Assembly (NCBI GenBank): GCA_021817415.1
Contig: JAKAUZ010000030.1
Location: forward strand, 69,224 to 133,223
Direction of reading: 5' to 3'
DNA length: 64,000 bases
Origin: Thermoplasmata archaeon
GTDB lineage: Archaea; Thermoplasmatota; Thermoplasmata; Thermoplasmatales; GCA-001856825
The position numbers were made by a program, and so were the translations under genes. Below, one piece after another: positions 33,884-42,419 of this stretch. The notes below the pieces were generated by a model that saw nothing but the letters and a program-made list of their open reading frames with translations, ran no database searches and had not been told where the DNA came from. The first letter of the stretch is position 1. Each line of letters begins with the position of its first letter.

Positions 33884-34027
33884 TTAACCTTGCTTTATCT
33901 TCCCTTTAACATTCCTCAATAATCCATCAATTCTCTCCTCAATCCCGCATGCTCTGTTAAGATAGAGGAATATGGTAAGAAATTGTGAACTTGTTAAATT
34001 TGGAATGGGTAATTGAGCAAGGTAATC
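33884..34027 (-). pseudogene. Possible gene relic (C-terminal fragment)
   Basis: A minus-strand frame of 47 codons with no start codon reads like protein (LAQLPIPNLTSSQFLTIF, then ACGIEERIDGLLRNVKGK) and ends in TAA. It lies in the 366-bp gap 33705-34070, which otherwise holds only the promoter of the next gene. It may be a decayed gene end. Confidence 0.25.
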
Positions 34028-34070
34028 TTATCAATTGGAAAGAATATAAGTACATCAGTTTATTAGAATA

Positions 34071-34511
34071 ATGATGGACAGCAATAATAGAAGAATATGG
34101 GAGATAACCTCAATATTTGTGGCTCTCGAAGCTGTCTTTATATATTATGTAGTCGGACTGTTGCTCGTCGGATATCGTCCTGGATCCGTGCTATTTGGTT
34201 TTAAGCCTGCTGGATCTGGTCTTGTTCTTATCGTGTATAATAATCCACTCAAATATTTTCTAGGCCTGAGTTACGTGCTCAAGACTTTCTTCCCCACCTA
34301 CTGGTATCATGTCTACCATTTTAATCCGACATATGTTAATGCGGTTGCAGTTGAAAGTCAAATAAAGGCAGCAAATAATTTTATGTTTGCGGTCTGGCTA
34401 GGTCTAATAGTAGCAGCAATCATAGTCGCAGTCGTCTATGCGATCAAACTCAGAGCAAACCTTAAAGCAACTCCAAAAACACCTATGCCAGTCCTGGAAG
34501 TCAGCTGCTGA
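34071..34511 (+). CDS. Small membrane protein, unknown
   Basis: 146 aa with an N-terminal helix (about 10-32), an outward segment with many aromatics (FFPTYWYHVYHFNPTYV) and a C-terminal helix (about 102-126), ending in a Lys/Thr/Pro tail with one Cys. The two-helix shape with an aromatic loop recalls cupredoxin-less oxidase subunit II anchors, but no metal motif is present. A TATA-like GAATATAAG lies about 25 nt before the ATG. Not recognised. Confidence 0.6.
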   Translation: MMDSNNRRIWEITSIFVALEAVFIYYVVGLLLVGYRPGSVLFGFKPAGSGLVLIVYNNPLKYFLGLSYVLKTFFPTYWYHVYHFNPTYVNAVAVESQIKAANNFMFAVWLGLIVAAIIVAVVYAIKLRANLKATPKTPMPVLEVSC

Positions 34512-34549
34512 GTAACGTGTTTTAAGTGCACCATCTTACGATTGGAATA

Positions 34550-34738
34550 TTACTTTATGTCAACTTTCTTCACTTTAGTCTTGACTTCCGGGGGTTCGAC
34601 GAAAGATCTGCCTGCTTTAAGCATTTCCTCTAATGCTTTAAGGAGATGATCCACCGTTCCAGTCATCGTTTTGCTCATGTTTGGAATTGTAACCTTGAGT
34701 TCTATGGTTATTTTGTCATTTCCATCTTCTTCTGCCAT
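34550..34738 (-). CDS. 62-aa protein downstream of an ArsA-type ATPase
   Basis: Small acidic/basic protein (KITIELKVTIPNMSKTMTG, then DHLLKALEEMLKAG) that begins directly after the ATPase stop, with no gap, so it is surely co-transcribed. It has a beta-strand pair, a helix and a charged tail (VKTKVKKVDIK). No family recognised; the link to the ATPase suggests an accessory or client-binding role. Confidence 0.6.
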   Translation of the reverse strand: MAEEDGNDKITIELKVTIPNMSKTMTGTVDHLLKALEEMLKAGRSFVEPPEVKTKVKKVDIK

Positions 34739-35902
34739 TTATTTCATCTCTATATTCAAATAGCCATTAATAAATTCTGCGCCAATAGGATTTTTATCGA
34801 CGTATGCGGCTGGAAGGTAAAGCACCCTTTTCCAGTTCCCGAGTTCCAGTATGAGCTCTCCTCCCTTATTGTAGATGTTCATGTCCTTTTTGTCAGCAAA
34901 TGGGAGTTTGAACTTCACAAAGTATTTTCCTTTCTCCTTGGTGAATTCGACATTTGAACCTTTCTTGAATATCTTGTCAGGATCATTCATCCCATAGATT
35001 CGTCCGCCCATTTCCCTAAGTTTTTCAAACCCTATTGGCTCGGAGTTAAGGAGTGGAATCTTGAAAATATTCAAGTCAGAAAATGAATAATCAATTCCCT
35101 TGATGATCTCTTCCTGTGCATTTCTCCATCCGCTGAAGAAGTTTCCAGTGTTTTCCTGATATATCTTGTTGACAAAAATTGAGTCCACGGGATACCCGTA
35201 GAGCAGGAGGTAAGTATAAGCCCTCTTTGTCTCATTGAATGACATTCTATCAGGATTTGTGACCAGCCTTATTGTGGAGATGTTGGAATTTGTCAGGACA
35301 TCCCTGATTTTCCTCAGTGCTGAATACAGTCTTTCCACACTCTTGAATACCTCATCATTTGGCATTGGCATCGGGCCTATCGTATTCATTACCGGTCTCA
35401 CCAGCTTTGCAGCCAGCCTGCCAACAGGGAATATTTTGTCCATATACCATGTCATTGCTTCCGGAAAAGAAAGTAATTTCAACGACTCTCCCGTTGGGGC
35501 ACTGTCTATGATTATATCATCATATTTTTTCCCCTCATAGTACTCCAGTAGGTACAGTAACTGAGCGGCTTCGTCAAATCCTGGGAGCGTAGCTATCTCC
35601 TCTGCCGACACCGGATCTAGCCCCTGAGACTGGAAAAGTCCCGTTAAATAACCTTTGAGTTCGGCCCAGTGAGAGTTGATGGCTTCATTCACGCTTATCT
35701 CCTGGCCAAAAAGATTCTCCGCAATCTTTAATGGAACGGCCCCGATTTCAGTCCCGAATGCATCTCCCAGGCTGTGGGCTGGATCTGTGGAAATGACCAG
35801 AGTCTTTTTCCCCCTTGAGGAAAGCAAAGAGGCAGTTGAGGCTGCAATGCTTGTCTTACCTACTCCTCCTTTGCCGGTATACAGCAGGATGCGGGTACTC
35901 AT
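34739..35902 (-). CDS. ArsA/Get3-family ATPase
   Basis: 387 aa from ATG 35902. Deviant Walker A GKGGVGKTSIAAS (about 10-22), switch I region STDPAHSLGDAFGTE, switch II IIIDSAPTGESLKLLSFP, and a C-terminal small beta domain (GKYFVKFKLPFADK...) like the alpha-crystallin-type tail of some archaeal homologues. Get3/ArsA proteins carry tail-anchored proteins or export arsenite; without the CxxC or metalloid Cys set, a chaperone role is more likely. The frame runs on to 35977, but MSTRILLYTGKGG fits the family start. Operon with the 62-aa gene. Confidence 0.85.
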   Translation of the reverse strand: MSTRILLYTGKGGVGKTSIAASTASLLSSRGKKTLVISTDPAHSLGDAFGTEIGAVPLKIAENLFGQEISVNEAINSHWAELKGYLTGLFQSQGLDPVSAEEIATLPGFDEAAQLLYLLEYYEGKKYDDIIIDSAPTGESLKLLSFPEAMTWYMDKIFPVGRLAAKLVRPVMNTIGPMPMPNDEVFKSVERLYSALRKIRDVLTNSNISTIRLVTNPDRMSFNETKRAYTYLLLYGYPVDSIFVNKIYQENTGNFFSGWRNAQEEIIKGIDYSFSDLNIFKIPLLNSEPIGFEKLREMGGRIYGMNDPDKIFKKGSNVEFTKEKGKYFVKFKLPFADKKDMNIYNKGGELILELGNWKRVLYLPAAYVDKNPIGAEFINGYLNIEMK

Positions 35903-36014
35903 GGGAGGTAATTGTTTCTTAGTAATTCTATTCTTTCGTATTATTATCAGGATTCGACGAAACTTATTCAAAATCATTGAGATTGGTTCACGTGCAAATG
36001 AAAATGATAGACCC

Positions 36015-36224
36015 TCACAGGGGTATAAAGGAATTGGAACTGTTAGGTTCGTTTGACGATTCTACAGGTTTCACATAATAGTTCCGTAAACCCTTTTCTT
36101 TCGATGACTCTACAATCTTTAATACCTGGGCATAGGTATAGTATTCACAGCACAGACCGCATTCGTCGCCACTGCAGGTCTTTAATGGTGGGTATCTGAC
36201 AGGCAGACTGGGAAGAATATTCAC
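36015..36224 (-). CDS. Small Cys-rich protein (69 aa)
   Basis: GTG start with GGAGGGA about 10 nt upstream on the minus strand. Contains CSGDECGLCCEYYTY (Cys at 17, 22, 25, 26), which could bind a metal or Fe-S cluster, then a helix and a Ser/Asn-rich tail. Not recognised, possibly the truncated front of a larger Cys-rich protein. Confidence 0.4.
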   Translation of the reverse strand: MNILPSLPVRYPPLKTCSGDECGLCCEYYTYAQVLKIVESSKEKGLRNYYVKPVESSNEPNSSNSFIPL

Positions 36225-36716
36225 AATGATATTTCCCTCCGATCTGATCTTCTAATCTTTACTGTTTCTTCTCATATTCTCCTATTTCCTCTTTCCAGTA
36301 CTGTTCTTCGTTGCTTATTATGTTTCACTTAGAACTGGGTCTGCCATTCAGCGTCCAGTACCAATTGCAGTTGGTACTTAACTTACCTGGAAGAAGAGGG
36401 AGCAACCGCATCCAGTTTTAGCAAGGTAACATAAAGTCGCATCAAGAAAAATAACTGCTGAAAGGAAGGCAGAATATTTCGACAAAAGTTCACCATGAAT
36501 TCATTCTCAACCCGATAAGATAATCAGTAGCTAAGTCTGAACTTCTTTACCGGTTGGACAGAGACCTGATCTTCTTTTGGTTTTGGCTTTTCCCCTACGT
36601 ATTGGATATATGTGGCCACATCTTTATTTCATTTTATAGCTAGAATCATCAATATGTAACCAAAAAATCAGGCCTCTGGGTGGAAAAATAAATATTTGAC
36701 GATAAAATGAGAATGA
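36225..36716. other. 490-bp region with a stem-loop and one tiny frame
   Basis: Holds an 8-bp perfect hairpin, AGTACCAA/TTGGTACT (36357-36378), and on the minus strand a 31-codon frame (36524-36619, GTG start, ending KKFRLSY) with a TATA-like CTATAAAATG 15-20 nt upstream. Neither is strong enough to call a gene. Confidence 0.35.
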
Positions 36717-37439
36717 GTGAGCTTTACAGTACCGATAGCTCCTAGCGCTTCCACTGTAGACCTGGCTCTGCTGGTGGTGGAACTGATACTTCTTGTTTCA
36801 ACTTTCACCGTCATCGTTCTTAACAGAAAGGAAGAGAAGGTGAGGGAAAGCGTAGTGGAAAAGATGCTGCATACTGCGAGGATAGTTTCCAGGCAGGAGT
36901 ATTTTAATTCTGTTATTTTTGGAATCCAGGGGTCTTCAAAAGAGATACTTGGCTCGATTACAGGATCTAAACCGAACAGCGAGATGCTTGAGCAGGTGAA
37001 TAGGATAGCGCAGGAATTGAAGAGAGCCAGTGACAAAGGTGTAAGAATCAGGTACCTTGTACCAAAATCCATTGACAGGCTGAAAGTCGCCTGCATTTAT
37101 GAATCTGCAGGTGCAGAGGTTAGATTTCACCCCGGACTGCTCGTGATGGATATCAGATACATGATTGTTGATGGCAATCATGTGGTACTGGGGCTACCGG
37201 GAGAAAAGGGAGAGAACAATCCAACGAGGGAAGGGTATCTCGTCCCATCAAACGGGCTGGCTGACATGTTCATAGAAATATTTGAAAGAAGATGGAAAGA
37301 GGCAACTCTGTGCGACAATTATATTAAGGAAATTGTCAACGAGTTGAAGTTACACAATGCAAACATCACTCCATCGAAACTCTCCTCTGAATTGGAAGTC
37401 CCAGAAACCAAGATTCTGGAGATAGTGCCGCTTAACTGA
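36717..37439 (+). CDS. Membrane-anchored TrmB/PLD-like putative regulator
   Basis: 240 aa: one N-terminal helix (about 14-34), then a domain resembling the PLD-like sensor part of TrmB regulators (YFNSVIFGIQGSSKEI; KGVRIRYLVPKS; RFHPGLLVMDIRYMIVDGNHVVLGLP), then a possible C-terminal winged helix (YIKEIVNELKLHNANITPSKL). Catalytic HKD residues are lacking, so it probably senses rather than cuts. GTG start. Alternative: an unrelated membrane protein of PLD fold. Confidence 0.55.
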   Translation: MSFTVPIAPSASTVDLALLVVELILLVSTFTVIVLNRKEEKVRESVVEKMLHTARIVSRQEYFNSVIFGIQGSSKEILGSITGSKPNSEMLEQVNRIAQELKRASDKGVRIRYLVPKSIDRLKVACIYESAGAEVRFHPGLLVMDIRYMIVDGNHVVLGLPGEKGENNPTREGYLVPSNGLADMFIEIFERRWKEATLCDNYIKEIVNELKLHNANITPSKLSSELEVPETKILEIVPLN

Positions 37440-37548
37440 AGTGTGGAAATTCCAAACTAATCTCCATTGGGAAAGATGATGGAATATGAATAAATTGAAG
37501 CAAATTGTAACTTAAAGAATTTATACCTAAGTTTCCATAGTTCTGGCA

Positions 37549-38040
37549 ATGAGTGCGCTTAAGAGGGAACATGACACCATTTCCGGGAAAGATCCGGGGG
37601 AAGTGAAGTCGGAGCTTATTGAAAAGACATCAAGATTATACGGTCAACTAGCTAGGTCTTTCGAAGACCTTTCTACAAAAACTACGAGGCCGGACCTGAA
37701 GAAGCTCCTTATTGATTTCGCATATGAAGCGCAAGAAGATAGGACGAAAATCGAGACGGCCATTACCGAGAAAGAACTTGAAATTGAGGTCTCTGACATT
37801 TCATATGAAATGTTCGACCACCTTGAGGAAAATTATGGGCCAGAAGATTCAGGGGAAAAGATCATAAAAAATGCAATTAATCTTTCGAATAATCTCAGGA
37901 ACGTTTTCTCAATAATTTCAAGGGAATACACAGAACCATCAATAAAGGAAATGTTTGACAAACTTCAGAAGCATGAGGTACTCAGGAAAAATGAACTGGA
38001 AGAGCTTTATGATGAAATAGTGACAAAAGGAGAATGGTAA
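37549..38040 (+). CDS. Ferritin/rubrerythrin-like four-helix protein
   Basis: 163 aa, all helical, with a pattern of Glu/His-bearing helices (SRLYGQLARSFEDLSTKT; AYEAQEDRTKIE; KLQKHEVLRKNELEELYDE) like rubrerythrin-related proteins. However, the ExxH pairs needed for a di-iron site are incomplete, so metal binding is doubtful. It converges on a small minus-strand membrane gene with a 1-nt gap. TATA-like TTTATACC lies about 25-30 nt before the ATG. Confidence 0.5.
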   Translation: MSALKREHDTISGKDPGEVKSELIEKTSRLYGQLARSFEDLSTKTTRPDLKKLLIDFAYEAQEDRTKIETAITEKELEIEVSDISYEMFDHLEENYGPEDSGEKIIKNAINLSNNLRNVFSIISREYTEPSIKEMFDKLQKHEVLRKNELEELYDEIVTKGEW

Positions 38041-38041
38041 C

Positions 38042-38218
38042 TCAGAACATTCCCCTAAAGAACAACACAAAATGCTTCAGAAAAGCACCAAAGTGCAATC
38101 CGACATCCTTGAAATAAATTTTCAGGGATAACCCTAAAAGGTAATAGGTGGCCATAATCATCAATCCTATGGCTGTCAGAACCAAGAACACAGATAATCT
38201 TCCAGGAGGGCCTACCAT
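38042..38218 (-). CDS. 58-aa membrane protein
   Basis: Frame beginning MVGPPGRLSVFLVLTAIG with a long hydrophobic helix (about 9-32), a short Lys/Asp loop and a second hydrophobic stretch (FGAFLKHFVLFF). A TATA TTTTATATTA on the minus strand is centred about 27 nt before the ATG, the exact leaderless spacing used here. No family recognised. The promoter overlaps that of the divergent SIS gene. Confidence 0.6.
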   Translation of the reverse strand: MVGPPGRLSVFLVLTAIGLMIMATYYLLGLSLKIYFKDVGLHFGAFLKHFVLFFRGMF

Positions 38219-38292
38219 TTCAATGATATCATGGTAAACATAATATAAAAGTGTTGGGAGCTGCCACCAAGAATAGATAAGATGAAATATTT

Positions 38293-39288
38293 ATGTTCAG
38301 CAGGGATACTTCTTTGAAAAAAATGACCAAAATGAGGAACGAAATTCTGGATGAAGAGAAGATAGTGAGGAACAACTCGAATCATATTTTTGAGAGGGCG
38401 CTGGAATTTCAGAAGATGGTCTCTGACAGGAACGTCATACTGACTGGAAGTGGTACAAGCTATCATGCTGCGCTATTCTTGAGCAGCCTTCTTCTCAGAA
38501 ATGGAAAAATCAACGTACCCATCATGTCATCTGAGGTCCCCAGATCGGGACTGCCTAAGGGAATTGTGAGAAATTCCATTTCATTCATTTTTAGTCATTC
38601 GGGGGAGGGGAAGGATGCACTGGATGCAGCTCGGTTTCTTCGAAAAAATGGTTCATACCTGGTCGGGCTCACTGATTTCAGCAGTTCCACCCTTGCGGAT
38701 ATATCTGATTCGCACGTTGACCTTGGTGCAGGTAAGGAGAATTCAATAGCAGCCACCAAGAGCCACGTCGTTCAGCTTCTATTCGGGAAAGCACTTGCGG
38801 AAGCGGATAGTGGCGCAGATTACCTGAGACTTGTGGATACTTTCGTCAAGGAGTTCGATAGGATAAGGAGATCGGAGAAGGATATAGTGCACCTTGCTTC
38901 CGTGCTCAAGAATAAAATAGTGGTTCTTGGAACTGGTATTGCTGTGGTCCTGGCTATGGAATGTTCCCTTAAACTGAAAGAAACGAGCGAAGTCATTTCA
39001 GAATATTATCCTGTTCGAGAATATCTTCACGGTCCGATTCAAGGAGCAAACCCCGACTGGAGCGCCCTATTTCTATCCATGAATGAACCTGTATTTTCAA
39101 AAGTAATTAATACCGGCGCAGCTGCTCACGACATTCCCTCATTGTTCGGAATTGAGGAAAATGTGGATGAAGTGACAGGGTATTTCAGACTTCTCCCTTA
39201 CCTGCAATTGCTTTCAAATTATAAGGCAACTGAAATGGGCAAAGATCCTGACAATCCATCGAAACTCAGCAAGGTCGTTAGGTCCTAG
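38293..39288 (+). CDS. SIS-domain sugar-phosphate protein, GlmD/GlmS-isomerase-like
   Basis: 331 aa with two SIS modules: LTGSGTSYHAALFLSSLLL, SHSGEGKDALDAA and KENSIAATKSHVVQL in the first, GTGIAVVLAMECSLKLKETSEVISEYYPVREYLHGP in the second. This is the isomerase half of GlmS without the glutaminase domain. In Thermococcus a protein of this shape is glucosamine-6-phosphate deaminase (GlmD), and AgaS-type enzymes are similar. The Glu and His of EYLHGP fit. The start is uncertain (38293, 38323 or 38332). Confidence 0.78.
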   Translation: MFSRDTSLKKMTKMRNEILDEEKIVRNNSNHIFERALEFQKMVSDRNVILTGSGTSYHAALFLSSLLLRNGKINVPIMSSEVPRSGLPKGIVRNSISFIFSHSGEGKDALDAARFLRKNGSYLVGLTDFSSSTLADISDSHVDLGAGKENSIAATKSHVVQLLFGKALAEADSGADYLRLVDTFVKEFDRIRRSEKDIVHLASVLKNKIVVLGTGIAVVLAMECSLKLKETSEVISEYYPVREYLHGPIQGANPDWSALFLSMNEPVFSKVINTGAAAHDIPSLFGIEENVDEVTGYFRLLPYLQLLSNYKATEMGKDPDNPSKLSKVVRS

Positions 39289-39309
39289 GCTTAAATTCCT
39301 TAGACTTTA

Positions 39310-40119
39310 TCAGGTACCGCCAGCGTTTCTTGCCGCAAATAGACTCATTTTCCCCTCATCGCTGGTTATGCTATCGTAAATCATATTTACAACCTCCCTT
39401 GCTGAGCCGTTTAGTTCCGGGATTGTGAGAATGAAATCCCCGTGAGAATCTTTCTTGTATCTGTTGCAGATTTTTCCCCTTGTCTTGATTCCCATTGATT
39501 CCAGATCCCTCGATATTTCCTTCGTCTGGATCAGGCTGAGATCATCTTGCGTTGTGACCAGGAAGAATTTTGTATTCAGAATCTGAGACCATACTTTTTG
39601 CGCAAGGATTTTCCACTCCTCCAGCAGGTCCAGTATTTTGTCAGTATGAAGGGTATCCCTCAATTTTAGGTAGAGCCTGACGTCCCTGCTGAGATGTTCA
39701 TAGAACTCTTTCTGGAGCAATATAAGATGCATTGTTGATGATGATGCAGCAGTGTCCCATACGACGTAGTCGTATTTCCCGGAGAGTTCAAGGTCTACTA
39801 TGTTTGAAATCATGAATTCCTCTGCCACCCCTGGACTTTCTGAAATGTGATCCAGTACCCAGTCGCTGACATCAAACAACTGTTTCAGAATTGTTGCAAC
39901 TTCAGGTCCATACGTGTCTTTCCATCTCTGAGAAACAACTTTTTCGCTTAACTCTATGACTTCGAGATTCCTTTCCTGTGCCGGAAATACGAACCTTAGA
40001 GAGGGCATGAAATCGCTAGACACAATCACAGTCCTTCCTCTTCCTGCCAAGGCTAGCGCCGTTGAGGAGGCCACAGTAGTCTTTCCAACCCCACCTTTCC
40101 CAACGAATGCGATTATCAT
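39310..40119 (-). CDS. Second ArsA-type ATPase, short form
   Basis: 269 aa from ATG 40119 (open to 40131). P-loop VGKGGVGKTTVASS (about 6-19), switch II VVWDTAASSSTMHLI (a variant of the ArsA DxAPTGxT motif), and a C-terminal region with NRYKKDSHGDFILTIPELNG. The minus-strand TATA ATAATATAAG (about 40140-40150) is 25 nt before 40119, which decides the start. It is more divergent than the 34739 gene and lacks the membrane-protein-binding helices; client unknown. Confidence 0.78.
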   Translation of the reverse strand: MIIAFVGKGGVGKTTVASSTALALAGRGRTVIVSSDFMPSLRFVFPAQERNLEVIELSEKVVSQRWKDTYGPEVATILKQLFDVSDWVLDHISESPGVAEEFMISNIVDLELSGKYDYVVWDTAASSSTMHLILLQKEFYEHLSRDVRLYLKLRDTLHTDKILDLLEEWKILAQKVWSQILNTKFFLVTTQDDLSLIQTKEISRDLESMGIKTRGKICNRYKKDSHGDFILTIPELNGSAREVVNMIYDSITSDEGKMSLFAARNAGGT

Positions 40120-40131
40120 TGTGGAAGGCAA

Positions 40132-40754
40132 TCATTTGCTTATATTATTGTCCTTCCTCTTGAAGTCAAAGTATCTTCTTTTCAAGGAACCATCACCAGC
40201 TACAAGGGGTCCCTGCGAATTAGGTCATAATTGGAGCGGATCTTTCACCGTTAAATGGAGCGCTCATCAGTTTCGTAGTTCTGACCACGAATTCCGGAGA
40301 CCTTTATTCGGGGACTGCAATGAATAGGACTTTCAGATTCCTGATAATGAGCTTTGACGCAACAATTGTGGGAACCGAAACTGCCACCAGTGTCACGACC
40401 TCTGCAATCAGAGAGACGAACAGGATGCAGATATCGATTTCAGTGCATTCAGGTCACGCCCCCACATAAATTTATCAACTAGGTCAACCCTTCTAATAGT
40501 GGTTACTGCACCAACCCCCCTCGGGAATGAAGCGTCGGGCAAAGTTGTGAATTCTTGGGAAAAATGGAAACGCCAGATCAAAATGAGTGAAGCCGCTGCT
40601 TCAAGTGGATTTGTATCTGAGGCTTAAGTCACTCTTTTTATTGATATTTTGGAAAATTGGCAGTCCTATGTAAAGACAGGAGCCTGTTCTTGTTTGCCGT
40701 CTGAGTAATATTAAAGCAAGTTTATTTACATTCCATTGGTATATTTCTAATTGC
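40132..40754. other. 620-bp region without an intact gene
   Basis: A plus-strand 49-codon frame (40320-40469) and, in another frame, an open stretch without a start from about 40352 to a TAA at 40625-40627, including Cys-rich codons (CHQCHDLC), suggest decayed coding sequence, but I cannot assign it. At the right end a TATA-like TTTATTTACA (about 40720-40729) precedes the glycosidase gene. Confidence 0.3.
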
Positions 40755-42356
40755 ATGAGTAAAACTATAGTTACATCTCCTGATGAACAGACTCCCCCTG
40801 ACTTCGTTGGAGGAAACTATCATATTTCAATATCCGGGCAGGGAAATGTCACAAAAATATGCTTCCTTCTGTCAAATGGCAATGCTCTTTTTTGTTTCAG
40901 GATTGATGATTTGTTCAGCAGAAACATGGAGGGTTTCATTGATTTTAGTTCAATGGAACTAAATAGAATATATGTCCCACCTCATGTCCCAGGCATCATC
41001 GTAGCCAAAGATATCTTCGGCAATCCAAGAAATGTTAAGGGATTCACAAGAATATTCTGGGATGTGGAACGGAAGGTAAAGCAGATCAATACAAAATGGT
41101 CAAGTTTTCCAACATATTATTCCGAATTTGGTTCATTGAATCCTTCGATTTCTTTCTTGGTGAATGAAGGATTTGTGTACATATCGGTCGGAGAAACTGT
41201 CGAAAGGTCTGTTTTGAACAGTATTTCAACTGCAAGAAAGGAGCTGAGTGCAATCTTGGGCGAAACCAGACAATTTTATTCCAGGACAAGACGAATTTTT
41301 CAGAGCGCCGATGCAAATTCAAACGCCGTGCTTTCCTGTTTCCTCTCTAACTCGGACACTGTCGACACCCACAGTGTTCTCCCTCTCGCATCAAAGAGCC
41401 CCCATTACTACGTTTCTGCTGGTTCCTGGGCGCGGGATCTGATACTCTGGAATTTTCCCTGCATTTACAATTGTGATCCTTCACGCGGGAAGCAGGTACT
41501 CAGGAATTCTATTGAAATATTCATGAAGAATCCTGGGATTCATGCCCTGTATGTCGATGGCAGGGTGCTTTATGACGGATTCGAACTTGATCAATTGGCT
41601 TCAATCATTCATGGACTTGAGATCGGGAAAGTGATAGGTGTTTATGATGAGTCAGAAATAGACGAGCGTTTGGAGTTGATACTGGAAGTCATGAAAAAAT
41701 GGAAGGGCAAGAATACAGACCTTTACGGAACTGAACTGAATTCATCAGATGATCCTGTCAGCTACCCCTACGTCACTTACAACAACGCTCTGCTTTCGAC
41801 TGCACTCCTCCGCCTTGGAAAGGTTGTTGGTGAGTCATCAGATGTTCTGCAGACAAAAGGGAAAAAGATAAGGGATTCCATATTCGAAAAATTGGTAGTT
41901 GACCAGAGATTAGTCTATTCTTCTGATTTGGAAGGAAGGTACGAATTCTATGACGATCCAACCGGAAGTTTATTTTCACTGCCCTTGATGGAATTCTTGG
42001 GAATGGATGATAAGGTATTCCTGAATACTAAGAGATGGATAGAATCTCCCGGTAACACATACTACATCCACGGTAGATATCCTGGATTGTCCAACGTGCA
42101 CGTTAAGCATCCCTGGAGTTTCTATCTTTACTGGAAGAAGATGCTTGGTGATGACGTGGAAATACCATCGATGGATTCAGGTCTGAGCTGCGAAACGTAC
42201 GACGAGAATACAGGCATGTGCGCAACAGGGATTCATTTCCCTGGGGCATCTTGTGTTCGAGCATTATCTTCCATGGGGGATGTGCAACTGGATGACCATA
42301 GAAGATTCAAGCACATACTTGGATTCACACTTTTCATTCCCGAAGACAAGGAATGA
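40755..42356 (+). CDS. (alpha/alpha)6-barrel glycoside hydrolase-like protein
   Basis: 533 aa. An N-terminal beta region (about 1-170) is followed by an (alpha/alpha)6-type domain. Seen: SAGSWARDLILWNFP, YDGFELDQLASIIHGL, SYPYVTYNNALLSTALLRLG, and a terminal ETYDENTGMCATGIHFPGASC. These patterns recall glycosidase families GH15, GH63 and GH125 (the E-x-YD-x-x-TG pattern is typical of GH63-like enzymes). No signal peptide, so intracellular action on imported sugar is likely. First gene of the carbohydrate island, divergent from the ATPase gene. Confidence 0.55.
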   Translation: MSKTIVTSPDEQTPPDFVGGNYHISISGQGNVTKICFLLSNGNALFCFRIDDLFSRNMEGFIDFSSMELNRIYVPPHVPGIIVAKDIFGNPRNVKGFTRIFWDVERKVKQINTKWSSFPTYYSEFGSLNPSISFLVNEGFVYISVGETVERSVLNSISTARKELSAILGETRQFYSRTRRIFQSADANSNAVLSCFLSNSDTVDTHSVLPLASKSPHYYVSAGSWARDLILWNFPCIYNCDPSRGKQVLRNSIEIFMKNPGIHALYVDGRVLYDGFELDQLASIIHGLEIGKVIGVYDESEIDERLELILEVMKKWKGKNTDLYGTELNSSDDPVSYPYVTYNNALLSTALLRLGKVVGESSDVLQTKGKKIRDSIFEKLVVDQRLVYSSDLEGRYEFYDDPTGSLFSLPLMEFLGMDDKVFLNTKRWIESPGNTYYIHGRYPGLSNVHVKHPWSFYLYWKKMLGDDVEIPSMDSGLSCETYDENTGMCATGIHFPGASCVRALSSMGDVQLDDHRRFKHILGFTLFIPEDKE

Positions 42357-42419
42357 GTGCTCTATTAATCACTAGGGCTATGAACTCTTCCTGTGCACTT
42401 TGCCAGATTTGCCTACCCC

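Noticed and set aside
35902..35977. N-terminal extension of the long ArsA-type ATPase
   Set aside because: The 25 extra residues are low-complexity and basic; the family begins right before the P-loop strand at MSTRILLYTGKGG.
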